The notes: a model not told the origin generated them from the letters alone. A DNA stretch of 33,953 nucleotides from Chara braunii (GCA_003427395.1 BFEA01000220.1:137763-171715); one strand, 5' to 3'; shown: positions 1 through 13,112, counted from the first letter of the stretch. Translations and numbers: made by a program.

Positions 1-3000
1 CAGTTTCCAAAAATCTGAAAAAAAACATATTTCATGCAGAAGAATAAACTAAACAACATTTGCCTCAACAGTACATTCAAATTCCTTATCAAATTTGAAA
101 TAAAAATCAAACACGAAAAATAAATAATATTAATGAAAATAAGAAAAAATAAAATTATAATGAAATTATTGTGTGGGGGAGTAAGTTTTTGACACCGCCA
201 TCTTTGGCGATTTTTCATTTTTTTTTGGCTTTGTCAAATGCCATGAAATTTTATACATATGTAGAGAACATACAAATAAAATATGAAAAAATAATATTTT
301 TTTTCAGACCCCGAAATAAAGGGAAAACAAAAAGTAAAAAGAAAAAAAAAACAAATTAGTAAGTGGGAAAGCAAGTTTTGACACCACTATCTTTGCGAGA
401 CAGGTAGCTTACATAACAAAGAATTCACAAAAAAACAATCAGAAAAAAATAATAATTTTTAGGTACCAAACTAAGTTTTTGCGGGGTCCGAACCCCTTCG
501 AGTTCGGACCCCGTACGGGGACCCGAACGCCCGAATGTTCGGGGGTAAGCTTAGGGGCCTCCGTATGTTCGGCCTGGCAACTTTGTATATATATATATTT
601 TGAAGGCAAAAAAATTATTCGCAGTGATTCAACATATATTTTTTATTTTTGTCACTAAGTCGGTAACCCTCATTATTGTGTGTTACCGGTCTCCCCGATT
701 TTCTAACGTCCAGGCGACTGGTGGTTTAACAGGTTCAATAAGTCAATAAAAAGTAATGACGGAAATATCTTGAAATTATATGTATACAACAGAACAATAT
801 CCACAATGTATGTACTTTAGTGGATTTATTTGACATGAGTTGTCAATGAGAGCAATGTTGCGATTGAGTATTTTGAATTGAAGGAGCATGATGTACTGAT
901 AATAAGTGCAGTCATTTTTATTTTTATTTTTTTACGATCCCTTTATTTGTAAACGAGTATAATTATGTATGATGTATCACATTTACATTCAACTGACTAT
1001 ATAAATTAGTTAAATGACTTTAATAGAATCATTTTCAATAAATAAAAAATTCATGTGTTTTTTGCTCTCTCAAACTCTCAACCGTTCTTCTTTCACACCC
1101 GTCTGTCATTGTTAACTAAATTTTTTCATGTATTTTGCTTTAGTCTTTTTTTTTTCTCTTTCTCTCATGTGTTATAAGATCATATGAATTAATAACTTTG
1201 TCTTTCATAGTTTCTCAATATTTTTATCGTCGTTTAAAAAATGTATGATTATGTAACTCAATTTAATCACTTAAGAAAATTATTTTTTTTTTTTAACTTA
1301 TTATCTTTTTTGTACTCATGTGATAATATAATTGTGTTTGAATGGGGTATAAGGGAAGTTGCCGCTTATATGTGTTTTTATTATATTTATCGGAGTAAAG
1401 ATTATTATGCAGGTTGTGTATGCTATGATGCTGTAATACTTAAAATTTTATTATCCTCATGCTATGTATTTTTGTTCTCTAATGCACTGTCGGACATCCC
1501 CTCTTACACCAAAGGTAAAAGTTGCTCATGCGCATTTTGCAAAGTACACTAACGAAATGTGATGAACAATTTTCTCTATTTATATCAAACCGAACAAAAC
1601 GACGAAATGATTGCTACCACCCTCATCGGATTGTGATAGTTTCAATGAGTGAAAATGAGTCACTATTATATGGTATAACCCATAAATCACACTTAATATC
1701 GACATGCTGATCATTGTCTATCCCTTATTTTTACTGTTTTACTTCAAATGTATTATTATCTCTATCATCAAATTTTCAATCGAAATGGGGCTAATGGTAG
1801 AATGTGATACAAGTAACTTTTCGTAAACAAATTCACTATCAGAATCGTGATAGAGATGATAAATTAGAATTAAGGAATAAACAACCATCACAACGGACAC
1901 CACTATGGAATAAAAAATTGAAATTAAGTATTTTATAGTGAATGCTTGGTTCGTTTATATGCGAATGATGTAATTATGAACTTTCATATTCTGCAACCCC
2001 TGTTTATCACATACGAGGCGATCGAGTTATAGGCGGGTTAATCGAGATTTTTATATTATGTTTCAGAGTTGTTTTGCAACCCATGACGCGTTTATATTTT
2101 TTACTTTTCTTTTGTCCTTCATAATTTTTGCTTAATTTTTATTTTCCCTTTGTCTTTCAAACTTTCTAACTGTGATAAATTATGATTTATTATTTTTTTG
2201 AAAAAAACTTTGAACACTCTTATCATGTTTGTAATTAGGAATGACATACCTTAGCAAGTGTAGACCGATAATTATGATTTTTTATCACGCTTTAATGTAC
2301 ATGGAGTATTTTTGAATTTTATGACCTATTGTACATATGTAGACATAGAGTGAATGTGGTACTTTAAACGATCCATTTCATTTTCATCCTACATTGTGTT
2401 TTTTATACATTTATTTTTTAGTATTCGATATTTCATATACTACTTTTTATTGCTCACTTCTACTATGTTATCCGCATCATTTTCTAATTGATTGCACGCG
2501 TCGTTCTTCACCATTTTTCTCTTATTTTTTATTTTGTGCCTTTCGCACTCGTTCATTATTCTTGGTCACTACTTGGTAGATGTAGCTACATGATAGATCG
2601 CCGCATAGTAATATAACATATTATAATTTTTTCTTTCTCTTCCTCCTCTTTTAACTTGCTTGTTTTCTCGTCTCGACTATAACTCTCACAAATGTTGTTT
2701 TTTTTTTCCTCTCTCTCTATATATATAAATATGTATGTATGTATATGTATCTATTTATCTATCTATCTATTTATAAATCTCTCTCTATCTATTTTTTTAC
2801 ATGCATGTTGACATGGTTGATGAATTAGTTAGTTGAGTTGGTAAAGTGTTGGTTTATATATAAGAAAGTAAAATGTAGTAACATCAACCAAGTGGGGTTA
2901 ATAAGTTCATTGCAACATATTGTTTAAAGTCAGGCGACCCTGACGTTTTGTTCGAGTTAACTTGTGGTTGATGAAGTTCGCAGTATAAAGGAGCAGCGTA

Positions 3001-4116
3001 ATTTATTTCCCCTTCATTCAGAGAGATAAATATTTTATTTGCGTATTAGGGATTTACGTGTTTCATTATGGGTAGCCACATGTCTTGATTGGTTGTTTAT
3101 GATTTCTTCTTATCTTTGTCTAAGTGTTTGATTGTCTTTTAATTGCAGAATGTGAATGTATTATAAACAAGTGAAATTCATATGTGTATATTTCTTTGTG
3201 TTCAAATACGATACATAGTGAGATTATTAAGCTTGAAAAACAATTTCTCTCGTCTAATGTTTTGTATTATTTACATAAGACCTCTAATCAAATTGCACCC
3301 AACTACTCTTTCTATATTAAGAGTAAAAATTTTGAGTATGTGAATGTGACATTTAAGTAGCAACGTCTCAACTCTATATAAGATTTATTACTCAACATAC
3401 ATTAGGCCATAAGTTTTTATTGTAATGGCGCTTTCTCTACTTTTGTTTTTTTTGTCGTACAATGAGCTTAAGTAATCCTCTAGATCAATTTCGCTTTGTT
3501 TTGTTTACAAATGAGTGTAGACATAAAAACTAATATTGTCAACGAGGTTTCGCTTATGTAACCCACAACAACCATGATGATAAGTTCAACGTTTCGACGA
3601 AAAGTGTTTACCGTGCATATACAATCGAAACATTCTACATTGGAGTTCGAATGTGACACTATTATAACCCATGCGTGAAAGAGTAGGACTGTGAGTAACA
3701 TTGTTCTGATTTAATATTTATTTTGTTGTGATTCATTTTTGTTTAATTGACTTTGTCCTTAATTTTTTTTTAACCACCACACTACCCAACACCCCAAAAT
3801 TACCCTCCCCAACAGTTCCTTCGGCGAGTGTTGGTAACTAACTGGTGGACCTAGTATGAATGTTTGCATTACAAACGATCACTTGGGTAATTTTTCACAC
3901 ATAAATGAATTCATATAAAAAAAAGTTGTACATTAGGTTGTGCTATTTGGAGGAAAAATGTAAGGAAAATTTGTAAAAATCATTTTACTTATAAAATAAT
4001 TGTTGTATTGATCCGACGTATTTTCCATTTTTGTCACTCTACTATACGTGGGTCAATAGAAAAAATACTCTGACTTCAATGATTTATCTCGATCAGAAAA
4101 TTGAATTTAAACCACT
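1..4116. other. AT-rich non-coding region
   Basis: This stretch is strongly AT-rich, with many short A and T runs. Its open frames are short and low in complexity, and none resembles a known protein. Simple repeats are visible: a TA run near 585-600, and mixed TA, TATG and TATC repeats around 2715-2790. A GC-rich hairpin cluster at 482-543 is listed separately. No RNA gene or transposon coding sequence was recognised. Confidence 0.7.
482..543. repeat. GC-rich double hairpin in AT-rich DNA
   Basis: Positions 482-492 (cggggtccgaa) and 503-513 (ttcggaccccg) are perfect reverse complements separated by a 10-base loop. A second inverted pair follows: cccgaac at 522-528 and gttcggg at 537-543. The GC-rich block stands out from its AT-rich surroundings. 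Its 3' flank (about 549-565) carries a cctccgta motif that recurs in the GC-rich blocks near 4258 and 4680. It may be a remnant of a dispersed repeat. Its function is unknown. Confidence 0.6.
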
Positions 4117-4250
4117 GGTCCCCTTGACGTCAGAAAACCTCAGGGGTACCGGTAGCGTCGTTTCACGACGGGTACCAGTAGTACAGCGTGGAAAATCGGT
4201 CCCCCTGGCGTTAGAAAACCTCAGGGGTACCGGTTGCGCCGTTTCATGAC
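4117..4250. repeat. 81-bp direct repeat, each copy forming a hairpin
   Basis: The block beginning at 4117 recurs at 4198, giving a period of 81 bp. In each copy a ggtcccc-type sequence is followed after about 15 bases by a near-complementary caggggtacc-type sequence, so each copy can fold into a hairpin with a stem of about 10 bp. The copies differ by a few substitutions. No coding function is apparent. Confidence 0.6.
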
Positions 4251-4285
4251 AAGCGGACCTCCGTACGGAATTTGCGACAAAAATT

Positions 4286-4680
4286 AAAAAAATACCAAAT
4301 CTGCGCGACGAATATTTCACCGTCAAAATGATTTTTTTTTCCTGATATTTTCCCTTGAAAGATCTTGACGTAATCTACGGACCCTCAAATTTTCAGACAT
4401 TTTGATGTTTTTCTCTGAGCACAAAATATCGGCAAAGTAGCCACTTGCAAAATGGCGGGATTGAAACCGTCCCCGACAACAATCGGAAATAAACCAAATT
4501 GGCGCGACGAATATTTCACCATCAAAATATTTTTTTTTGTTTTTTTATGATATTTTTCCCTGAAAGATGAGGACCTAATCTATGGACCCTCAAATTTTCA
4601 GACATTTTGATGTTTTTTTCTAAGCACAAAAAATCGGCAAAGTTACCGCTTACAAAATGGAGGGATTGGACCTGTCGGCC
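4286..4680. repeat. 199-bp tandem duplication (two diverged copies)
   Basis: The gcgcgacgaatatttcac block at 4303 recurs at 4502. The sequences after it stay collinear: a T run, a ccctgaaagat-like stretch, gaccctcaaattttcagaca, a cggcaaagt motif and an aaaatgg motif. The period is 199 bp. The copies have diverged by substitutions and small indels, so the duplication is not recent. Confidence 0.8.
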
Positions 4681-4750
4681 TCCGTACAACCCGGCGCCTC
4701 CGTACGGTCGCCGCCCCTCTGTACAACCCGGTTCTAACTCACAGGGACTA
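4681..4750. other. GC-rich block with repeated cctccgtac-type motifs
   Basis: A short GC-rich segment contains cctccgtacaacccgg, cctccgtacgg and ctctgtacaacccgg in close succession. Related motifs lie near 551 and 4258. It looks like a degenerate tandem repeat belonging to the same repeat family as the hairpin blocks. It contains no gene. Confidence 0.4.
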
Positions 4751-7700
4751 GGGGGTTTCTGTGGCGAGGAGACCGGTGGTTTAAAATCTTAAAAATTTGA
4801 GGGTCTATAACTTTTGTTATGATATATGTTTTATCTAACAATAATTAAAAAAAAAAACAATGGCAATCAAAAATATTTTTCGTCGTCATTCAACCAATTT
4901 TTTATACCATGCTACTTGTAGCCCTTATGAAACTATACTACCAACCCTTTCATCTTTCGAAGGCGGGTGGAGTGATGGCTTAATTAATTTTGCAGAAATT
5001 AGCACACATAAATCTCGATTTCGACAAAGAATTTAACCTATATCTTCTTAAAATTATTGGCACAACTTATTTACCGTAAGTGCACCGTTTATGACTCTGA
5101 ATAAGTTTGAACCTATAGTTTTGTCAACCTTTCATTAAATATTTGTAAAAAATTTTCTTAGACTATCTAGACATGCGAACAAAACTTGTACTGGGTGGAG
5201 ACTTGGTGAGTATTGTCGAACTTAATACTCAGTCTAAGACTATAAAAAAGTTCTAACAACACGAATAAAGTATAAGATGAATTACCAACGAATAAAAATC
5301 AGAGTACGCATTATAAGTTACTAGTACCATTAACACCTAGTCGTAGGTTGCAATATGCACAATGATAGTTCGAGTTATTTTTTAAGATCACAATAAGTAC
5401 AATAACAATATGAGCATCTCATATGAAACTGCAACCATATCATCAATAGAAGAAATGTCTAATTTAAGTTTTTAATTGTAATTCAAATTTACTACTTAAG
5501 TCTACAATAGTACTACTAATAATATATGAGTTTGTAAAAATATTCTTTTATTTTAATGTTTTTGAATGATTGGTATAAACTTTATCTTATTGAAATGCAG
5601 TTCTTATTCTTATATAGTTTAAAAAATGAAAGAAAAATAAACATATTAACGAGTTTTTTTTTCTTTTCCCCAATCAGTTTCCCCTCAATAACGGATAATT
5701 TATCAAGTTCTGACTTTTTATGTCCTATCTTAACGTGATTGGTGTTTTAATCCGACTATGACTGAACAAAATAAAAGATAGTTTGTGGGTTATAAGCAAT
5801 AGTATGTCATAACTTCATGAATTTGTATACACGTTCGAAACATTCTACAGTGTGACCAAAGAGCATTGTCATTAACACTCAAGTTCATTGTATTGTTTTT
5901 ATTTGGATTAAATTTTGATGCATTGTGCTCTCTGCTTGGTACTTGACTATCTGGACTACTTTATGATTTTGTAACTTGGTTTTCTTTCTATTGCTCTCCC
6001 TCATATTCCTTCTGTAAGGTAATGATGCAAAAAAAAAAAAAGGGTACAAATAGAAGATAGCTGCCGAATTTTTTTTTTCACCACTAAAAGTTATTGATAC
6101 CTTGTGTAAAATGAACTCAAGTGATACATAGTAGGTCGCAACATTTTTTCTCTCTACTTCCCTATCGCCACCATAAGTTCGCTTAATTTTATTTTACGGT
6201 GGATATGAAGCTTATTTACTCTGTAGTGCACTCTATTGTGGGTTGCATCGGTCTTGTTGCATTTGCATGCGCGCCTTAGGCGTGTAGTGTGTGTGTGCAT
6301 GTGAGGTGGTTTTCACATGTATCATTTTACCTAACGTATGCATTTGTGCATGTTCTGCGTCGTCACTTGGTGGTTTATCGTCTATGACTTTCTTTGGTGC
6401 TCGCCACCTTACTATTCAATCGAAAAACTTTTACAATATATGATAGGCTCATGGACTGTCGAGAATCAAACCGTCGATTTTGCAACCTGTCACAACACGT
6501 GATTCGTCTCCGGCCCGCTTGCAACATCCAAAGTTTTAAACTCGTCTCATGGGCTTAAGAAAAAAACTGATCAGTATGCTACTACGGGGGGGACCATATA
6601 TTAAAAAAAAAATGTCGTTTTTAAAAGACAGATACGACAGTATGAAAATTTGTCTTCTCAACACTGCTGTGTGGCGAAAGGAGGGGTAATGTCAGAACAA
6701 GGACTGTCGAAAAAGCATGACAACCTAAGCTACCAGAGTGGCCCGGGATCACTTATTTGGCCGGGCCAAAATAATTAAAAAAATATAATTTTTTTTTTTT
6801 TTTTTGAATTTTAATTTTTATTTTAAATTTCGTGAAGAATTTCGATGTGACCCTGAGGCAAAAGTTGTTCAGTTTATGTTTCTGCATAACATAGGTTCTT
6901 TTCGTTTTTTCTTTTTTTTTTTTCTTTTTTTTGGGGGGGGACCTTACTTGATCCTTGCACGGGCTGGCCACCCGGGACCCGGGCGGCCCGGCTGGTAGCC
7001 TAGATGACAACTGATAAAAATGAACCTTGATAATAAGCAGCGAGACTCGTATACCCTGCTGACAACATCCTAATCTCTATCAATAAACATGGTGGCAACA
7101 AAATATGACGCGTATAAATGAGACACGATAAGGGGACGGGAGAGGATCCAATTATCGGATCGGGCATCCTTTCTATCATAAACTTTTACGTATTCGAGAT
7201 GGGGAGCGTCCACCACGTAAGGGACACGTGACATGTGAAAACTCATCTACTACTAATTGTCAAAATAAAAGCGACAAAAAAAAAACAAAACAATGTCTGC
7301 TTACATCATCAGGTTCAATACTGCATATTTTTCACTGCAAAAGTGTTTGCCAAACAGACCTGCAGACATTTTATGTGGCGTTTTATCTAGCTTACTCTGC
7401 TTGGATGAGACCCCTCTTCCTTCAGTACTGTGGTTGCCATGCTCCGATAGGTGTAAGTGGGCCAAAGGGGAGCAAAATGAAATGTAAGGAGTGTAAGGAA
7501 AATTGGGGTTCAAGTACCCTGATGGTGAGGACTTCACCTCCGATCGAAGCATTATGATCTAGAGGCTTCACCTCTCGAAGCCAGGACAACTAAAAAAATA
7601 TATATTTTTTTCAACTAAAGGGACCTCATTTTTTGTTTTTCTTTTTCCCTTAAGCATCCGCATGTAAGGAGTATCATGAAAGTAGGGGCCCAAGTAAAAA

Positions 7701-8061
7701 ATGAAGAATAGTACACCCATTGAGCTGACCTTTTACTAAAGAATATTGTTGGAAATAATTATTTAGTTTATTATAAGGGATGTTAGGGACTGAACCTAAA
7801 CATGTTTTATCAAGTGTTTTGGATATTTGAGTTTGCGGCCGGTAGGAAAGGTGTGCCCCCTCTGTAAGTCAATTTTTATATTTTTTGCCTTGGTTTGCCT
7901 GGATGTGGCGATTGATTTATGATTTTGCGTCTTGATTTAGGTTATTGAAATAATAATTTGATTGCAATATTTTTTTGTTAAATGCTTTTGAGATTTCAAG
8001 TGCTTTTGGTTTGCTTTTGTGCAGTGGTTTGATTCATTAGTTTTTTCTGGTTGATGTTTTT
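4751..8061. other. AT-rich non-coding region
   Basis: No recognisable protein, RNA gene or complete transposon is seen. The open frames are short and AT-biased. A candidate inverted-repeat element at 6724-7003 is listed separately. A CACGTG hexamer occurs at about 7224-7229, but nothing nearby supports a promoter. Confidence 0.6.
6724..7003. repeat. Possible MITE-like element with imperfect GC-rich ends
   Basis: The left end reads agctaccag followed by gtggcccggg. The right end reads cggcccggctggtag, so ctaccag and ctggtag are inverted. The ends are GC-rich with ggcccggg-type palindromes, and the interior is AT-rich with long T runs. The termini match only imperfectly, and I could not identify a convincing target-site duplication. 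This is a weak call. Confidence 0.25.
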
Positions 8062-8785
8062 CATCCATTTGCAATGTCAAACTATAAGTGAGTTTCCAGA
8101 ATTGCAGGGTGGTTGTTTATTAGGTTTTGGTAGTTTGTATTAGTTAGTGCTTTTACTTTTTGTTGGATAGGACGCGTTGGTTAGTGTTTCATATTTCAAC
8201 TTTTTGTTGCATCTATATCAGTTGCTGTTTTAGGCACTTGAGGTGCCGACTTAGGCATCAAAAGCATGGATATAGGCATTATAGAGGACATCGTTATAGT
8301 TCGCATGTAGTTTGCTATCTTGTTGGGGCCCCGCAAATTTTATTATGTAGCTTGTAGGAGTTGGGAAGGGGCTCTGTGCTCGCGCAAGAGTAAGTCAACA
8401 TGTCTGTTTCATCCATTTGCAATAACAAACTATAAGTGAGTTTCCAAAATTGCAGGTGGTCGTTTATTAGGTTTGGTAGGTTGCATTAGTTAGTGCTTCG
8501 TGTTTCGTGCTTTTACTTTTTGTTGGGTAGGTCACGTTGGTTAATGTTTCATATTTCAACTTTTTGTGGCATCTATATTTGTTGTCGTTTTAGGCGCTTG
8601 AGGTGTCGACTTAGATGTTGGGGAGGCATGGATGTAGGCAGTGTAGAGGACGTTGTTATAGTTTGCATATTGTTTGTTATCTCGTTGGGGTCCTGCAAAT
8701 TTTGTTATGTAGCTTGCAGAAGTTGGGACGGGGCTTTGTGCTCGCGTGAGAGTAAGTCAAAATGTTGTCTCATCCTTTCAAATTG
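8062..8785. repeat. Tandem duplication, about 350 bp per unit
   Basis: The segment starting catccatttgcaat at 8062 recurs at about 8410. The copies stay collinear through several shared blocks: aaactataagtgagtttcca, tttcatatttcaactttttg, a ttaggc-cttgaggtg block, and gagtaagtcaa at about 8389 and 8751. Spacing drifts from 348 to 362 bp through small indels. The short frames inside it do not resemble any family. Confidence 0.8.
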
Positions 8786-9114
8786 TTTTAATTGTAATTA
8801 TTGCCTTGAGCACTTAGCCAGGACAAAAGCAATAGTAGAGTTGCAGTTCTGATAAATAAAAAAATAATAATAAAAAAAATGGGGGTCCAAATGCCCTAGC
8901 GAAAGTGGGGGCCCAAGTGTCTTAGCGGTCAGGGTAACACAACCCTACCTCATCTCAAAGCATTACTACCTCATGAACCGACCTTCCGAAGCGGGGGTGG
9001 ATGCAAAGAAAAGCTACCTCGAACTCAAGCAACCATAAATTTTGCACCTTTGAGGTTCCACTAGAGGTCGTACAACCTGAGACATATATGAGGTTCGACA
9101 AAATGGGTTCGGTT

Positions 9115-10555
9115 GCAGCGGTGATATAAAAGGGAATTCCTAATGGAGGCATGTGTGATTGTTTGTAAACTGAGGGATGACAATTTTCACTGGAATATAA
9201 CAAGGGTGCAAGGTTCCGGTAATTCTGCTCGTGTTCCATAATTGCGATGGTTCGACCGACACCAAAGTCAGTGTTCCTCATGGCAACCAGCGATGATGAA
9301 ATTACGAAGTCATCCCTCAATTTATGCCTTTGGAAATCCGTACGAGCCTCATCGGAATACAACAAGGGAGTAGGGTCCCGGTAGTTTCGGTGGTGTTTCA
9401 GAACTACGATGGTTTAATCGACACCGAAGTCAATGTTTTTTATGGCGAACAGCGACGATGAAATCACGAAGTCGTCCCTATGTTACAAACAATCGCACAT
9501 GCCTCCATTAGGAATTCCCTCTTATACCACCGTTGCATCCAAACTTCGGAAATCGATACGAGCCTCACGGGAATACAGCAAGGGAGCAGGTCCGGGTAGT
9601 CCCAGTAGTGTTCCAGAATTGTGATGGTTTGACCGACACTAGAGTCAATGTTCCTCATGGGCAACTGCGATGGTGAAATTACGAAGTCTTCCCTCAATTT
9701 ACAAACAATTGTGCATGCCTCTATTAGGAATTCCCTCTTATACCACAGTGCAGCCGTGAAAGGTATACGAGGGAAATCCTAATGAAGGCATGTGTGATAG
9801 TTTGTAAACTGAGGGAAGACTTCGCAATTTCCTAATGGAGGCATGTGCAATTGTTTGTCAACTGAGGGAAGACTTCGTAATTTCGTAATGGAGCCATGTG
9901 TGAATGTTTGTAAATTGAGGGACGACTTCGTAATTTCATCATCGGGGTTCGCAATGAGGAATACATCATTGCCATCAGGAACACAGACTTTGGTGTCATT
10001 CAAACCATAGCAGTTCCGGAGCACTACCAGGACTACCGGGCCCCTGTGCCCTCGCTGTATTCCGAGGACTTCATAATTTCCTAATGGAGGCATGTGAGAT
10101 TGTTTGTCAACTGAGGGAAAACTTGGTAATTTCGTAATGGAGCCATGTGTGAATGTTTGTAAACTGAGGGACGACTTCGTAATTTCATCATCGCGGTTCG
10201 CAATGAGGAACACATCATCGCCATGAGGAACACAGACTTTGGTGTGGTCAAACCATAGCAGTTCCGGAGCACTACCAGGACTACTGGGACCCCGTGCCCT
10301 CGCTGTATTCCGGGGACTTCGTAATTTCCTAATGGAGGCATGTGCTATTGTTTGTCAACTGAGGGAAGACTTCGTAATTTCGTAATGGACCCATGTGTGA
10401 ACGTTTGTAAACTTAGGGACGACTTCGTAATTTCATCATTGCCGTTCGCAATGAGGAACACATCATCGCATGAGGAACACAGACTTTGGTCCATAGCAGT
10501 TCCGGAGCACTACCAGGACTACCAGGACCCTGTGCCCTCGCTGTATTCTGGGGAG
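9115..10555. repeat. Repeat cluster: inverted copies facing direct copies
   Basis: A module of about 105-250 bp contains a tagtgttccagaa/gcactaccagga core, an aatgaggaacac/gttcctcat core, and a gaaattacgaagtc/gacttcgtaatttc core. It appears three times in inverted orientation at about 9210-9320, 9372-9480 and 9590-9696. It appears three times in direct orientation, anchored by gcactaccag at 10021, 10269 and 10507. A submodule of about 55 bp (cctaatggaggcatgtg to gacttcgtaattt) is tandemly repeated in the right half. Short frames in the cluster are by-products of the repeat. Confidence 0.85.
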
Positions 10556-12340
10556 GCCCGTACCGATTTCCGAAGCTGGACCCGTGGTGTCCGAGTCTCT
10601 GCGTGGCTCGGCCTTCGGTCGGCCGCGCACTGAAGCCGGTAAACCTCGCTGCTTCCTGGTCGTCTTCGCGGGAACTTCCAGGTCGCCAGCGAGGACGATT
10701 TCCAAAGAAGGAAAGGCTGAGGAAATGAGGGCACTGCGCTGTACGATCAGGTTTTGCCGCTGCTGCTCTTCTCGGCTTCAAGGCTTGCTGTGCGGTGAGG
10801 CATGCTGTGAGCGATGAGCCAAACAAGGGCGAGACTGCATGCCATTTTGGCCACCCCGCCTTGGCAGACGGACACAAACACAAGAGCAAGGAAGAGCGGA
10901 CCGCTTCGCAGTTGGCGCCACAAACGCCACGATTCTACCAATAGTGGAAGAGTGCCTCTCGCGCTCAATCCGTCCAGAATCCACGGATCTCGCGGCTTTT
11001 GATTGATTGCGAATCTTTGAGGGAGCTGCACGGTTGTTGGGAGTAACGCGAAGAGGAAGAGGAAGAAAGAGTGGTTGCAAGGTGAGGATGGTGGGGACGC
11101 GAGTCGGAGTGTTGGGTCCATTCCCACGTTTTTTGCCACGTGGCGTATCGTGGGCACGTCCTCGACATTTACTACGATGAGAAAGGCGGGACCACAGCGC
11201 TGGGAGCCAAGCCAGCTGCAGCGCTGCGATTTGCCGGGCCGCGTCACTTCTAAGTTCTAACGCTCTGAGTGTCTCACCGAGTTTGCTAACTTGGCTGCTG
11301 CCGGCTTATGGTTTTCACTGTATTCGGGCAGTGTGTACAATTTCCGGTATTCCCGCCGCCCGACTGCTCTCTCCGGCATCTTTCTGATCGACAGTTCAAA
11401 CCTTCGCTGTATTCGGGCGCGAGTCGCTTCAGTCCCTGGGGTAGAATAGGAAGGAGGAAGGGATAGCACGGTCCGGTTTGCCGCGCTTGTCTGGCCCCTC
11501 TCTCCCGCCGCCATGCACTTGCGGCTTGGATTTCCAGTGATTTTTCATGCATTGTAGAGCGCTGAATGGCGCCATGCGGTCGGATACGAGGGGAAAGGGC
11601 GGGTTCGTTAGAGGAACAGATGACCGTGTTTTGAATCTGGTAGAGCGAGACACCTGGGCGCGTTGGCGGGGAAAACACGAACCTCCTCGTTTGACAGGCG
11701 GTATATATTTCTCAACGGCGGGGCGGGGCAGAGAGAGGATGTTTTCTTGACGACTGCCAAAGCGAAGCGCAGAGCAGAGCAGAGCAGAGCAGAGCGGCGG
11801 ATTTTGCCCGAGGAGATCGTCTCGGGAAGAGGTTGGACGTGCAAGTGCATGTGCATAGGCAGCATAGGTGATTTGCACGACGCGCCGGAATGGACACGTG
11901 TCGCCGTGTGGCGCCGTGAATTGTGTGTTCAATTACTAGTGAAGCAATCGGGTAATGCAGACACAGATGCCAGATGAGAACGGTAGACTGGCCGTACGTA
12001 GCTTCGAGAAGTCAGAACAGCACACGTACAAGGTGTCAGCTATCCTCGATCGTCATTGATCATGGATCGTTCATCTGAATCATGTCAGCAGCGACCGACT
12101 TAAGCAGATGGAGCGATACTAGACGGAAGGGAAGGTGGAATTAGGAGTCTCAAAAGTTCCTCACGATTCTGTCAAGCATGTACGTAACATAACCTCCTAA
12201 TCCGATTACGGGGTGGTAAGGCCTTGTGAGGTCCTGGACCTTATAGTAGCGCATTACTGTTTTGACTACCTCTGGTTGCGTGGGTGAATCGGTTTGTGTT
12301 TCCCATCATCGCACACACACACAGAGGAGGGGGGGGAGAG
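10556..12340. other. GC-rich region without a recognised gene
   Basis: Base composition rises sharply here compared with the first 10.5 kb. Overlapping open frames of 60-167 codons occur on both strands, as expected from GC-rich DNA. None has a recognisable domain, and no frame dominates. A short agagc pentamer repeat lies at about 11766-11795. Two 10-bp CACGTG palindromes and a TATA-like stretch at about 11702-11709 could belong to a promoter, but no adjacent gene supports that. A small exon could be hidden here, and I cannot exclude it. Confidence 0.5.
11135..11144. promoter_or_regulatory. G-box-like palindrome gccacgtggc
   Basis: This is a perfect 10-bp palindrome with a CACGTG core at 11137-11142. 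In plants this core is bound by bZIP and bHLH transcription factors. A second perfect palindrome, gacacgtgtc, lies at 11893-11902. Without an adjacent gene or transcript evidence a regulatory role is only a guess. Confidence 0.2.
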
Positions 12341-12344
<4 letters not shown>

Positions 12345-12427
<83 letters not shown>

Positions 12428-13062
12428 NNNNNNNNNNNNNNNNNNNNNNNNNNNNNNNNNNNNNNNNNNNNNNNNNNNNNNNNNNNNNNNNNNNNNNNNN
12501 NNNNNNNNNNNNNNNNNNNNNNNNNNNNNNNNNNNNNNNNNNNNNNNNNNNNNNNNNNNNNNNNNNNNNNNNNNNNNNNNNNNNNNNNNNNNNNNNNNNN
12601 NNNNNNNNNNNNNNNNNNNNNNNNNNNNNNNNNNNNNNNNNNNNNNNNNNNNNNNNNNNNNNNNNNNNNNNNNNNNNNNNNNNNNNNNNNNNNNNNNNNN
12701 NNNNNNNNNNNNNNNNNNNNNNNNNNNNNNNNNNNNNNNNNNNNNNNNNNNNNNNNNNNNNNNNNNNNNNNNNNNNNNNNNNNNNNNNNNNNNNNNNNNN
12801 NNNNNNNNNNNNNNNNNNNNNNNNNNNNNNNNNNNNNNNNNNNNNNNNNNNNNNNNNNNNNNNNNNNNNNNNNNNNNNNNNNNNNNNNNNNNNNNNNNNN
12901 NNNNNNNNNNNNNNNNNNNNNNNNNNNNNNNNNNNNNNNNNNNNNNNNNNNNNNNNNNNNNNNNNNNNNNNNNNNNNNNNNNNNNNNNNNNNNNNNNNNN
13001 NNNNNNNNNNNNNNNNNNNNNNNNNNNNNNNNNNNNNNNNNNNNNNNNNNNNNNNNNNNNNN

Positions 13063-13107
<45 letters not shown>

Positions 13108-13112
13108 ATGTG

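Noticed and set aside
10747-11247. Minus-strand frame of 166 codons in GC-rich DNA
   Set aside because: It overlaps several similar-sized frames on both strands, with no recognisable domain. It is most likely chance openness.
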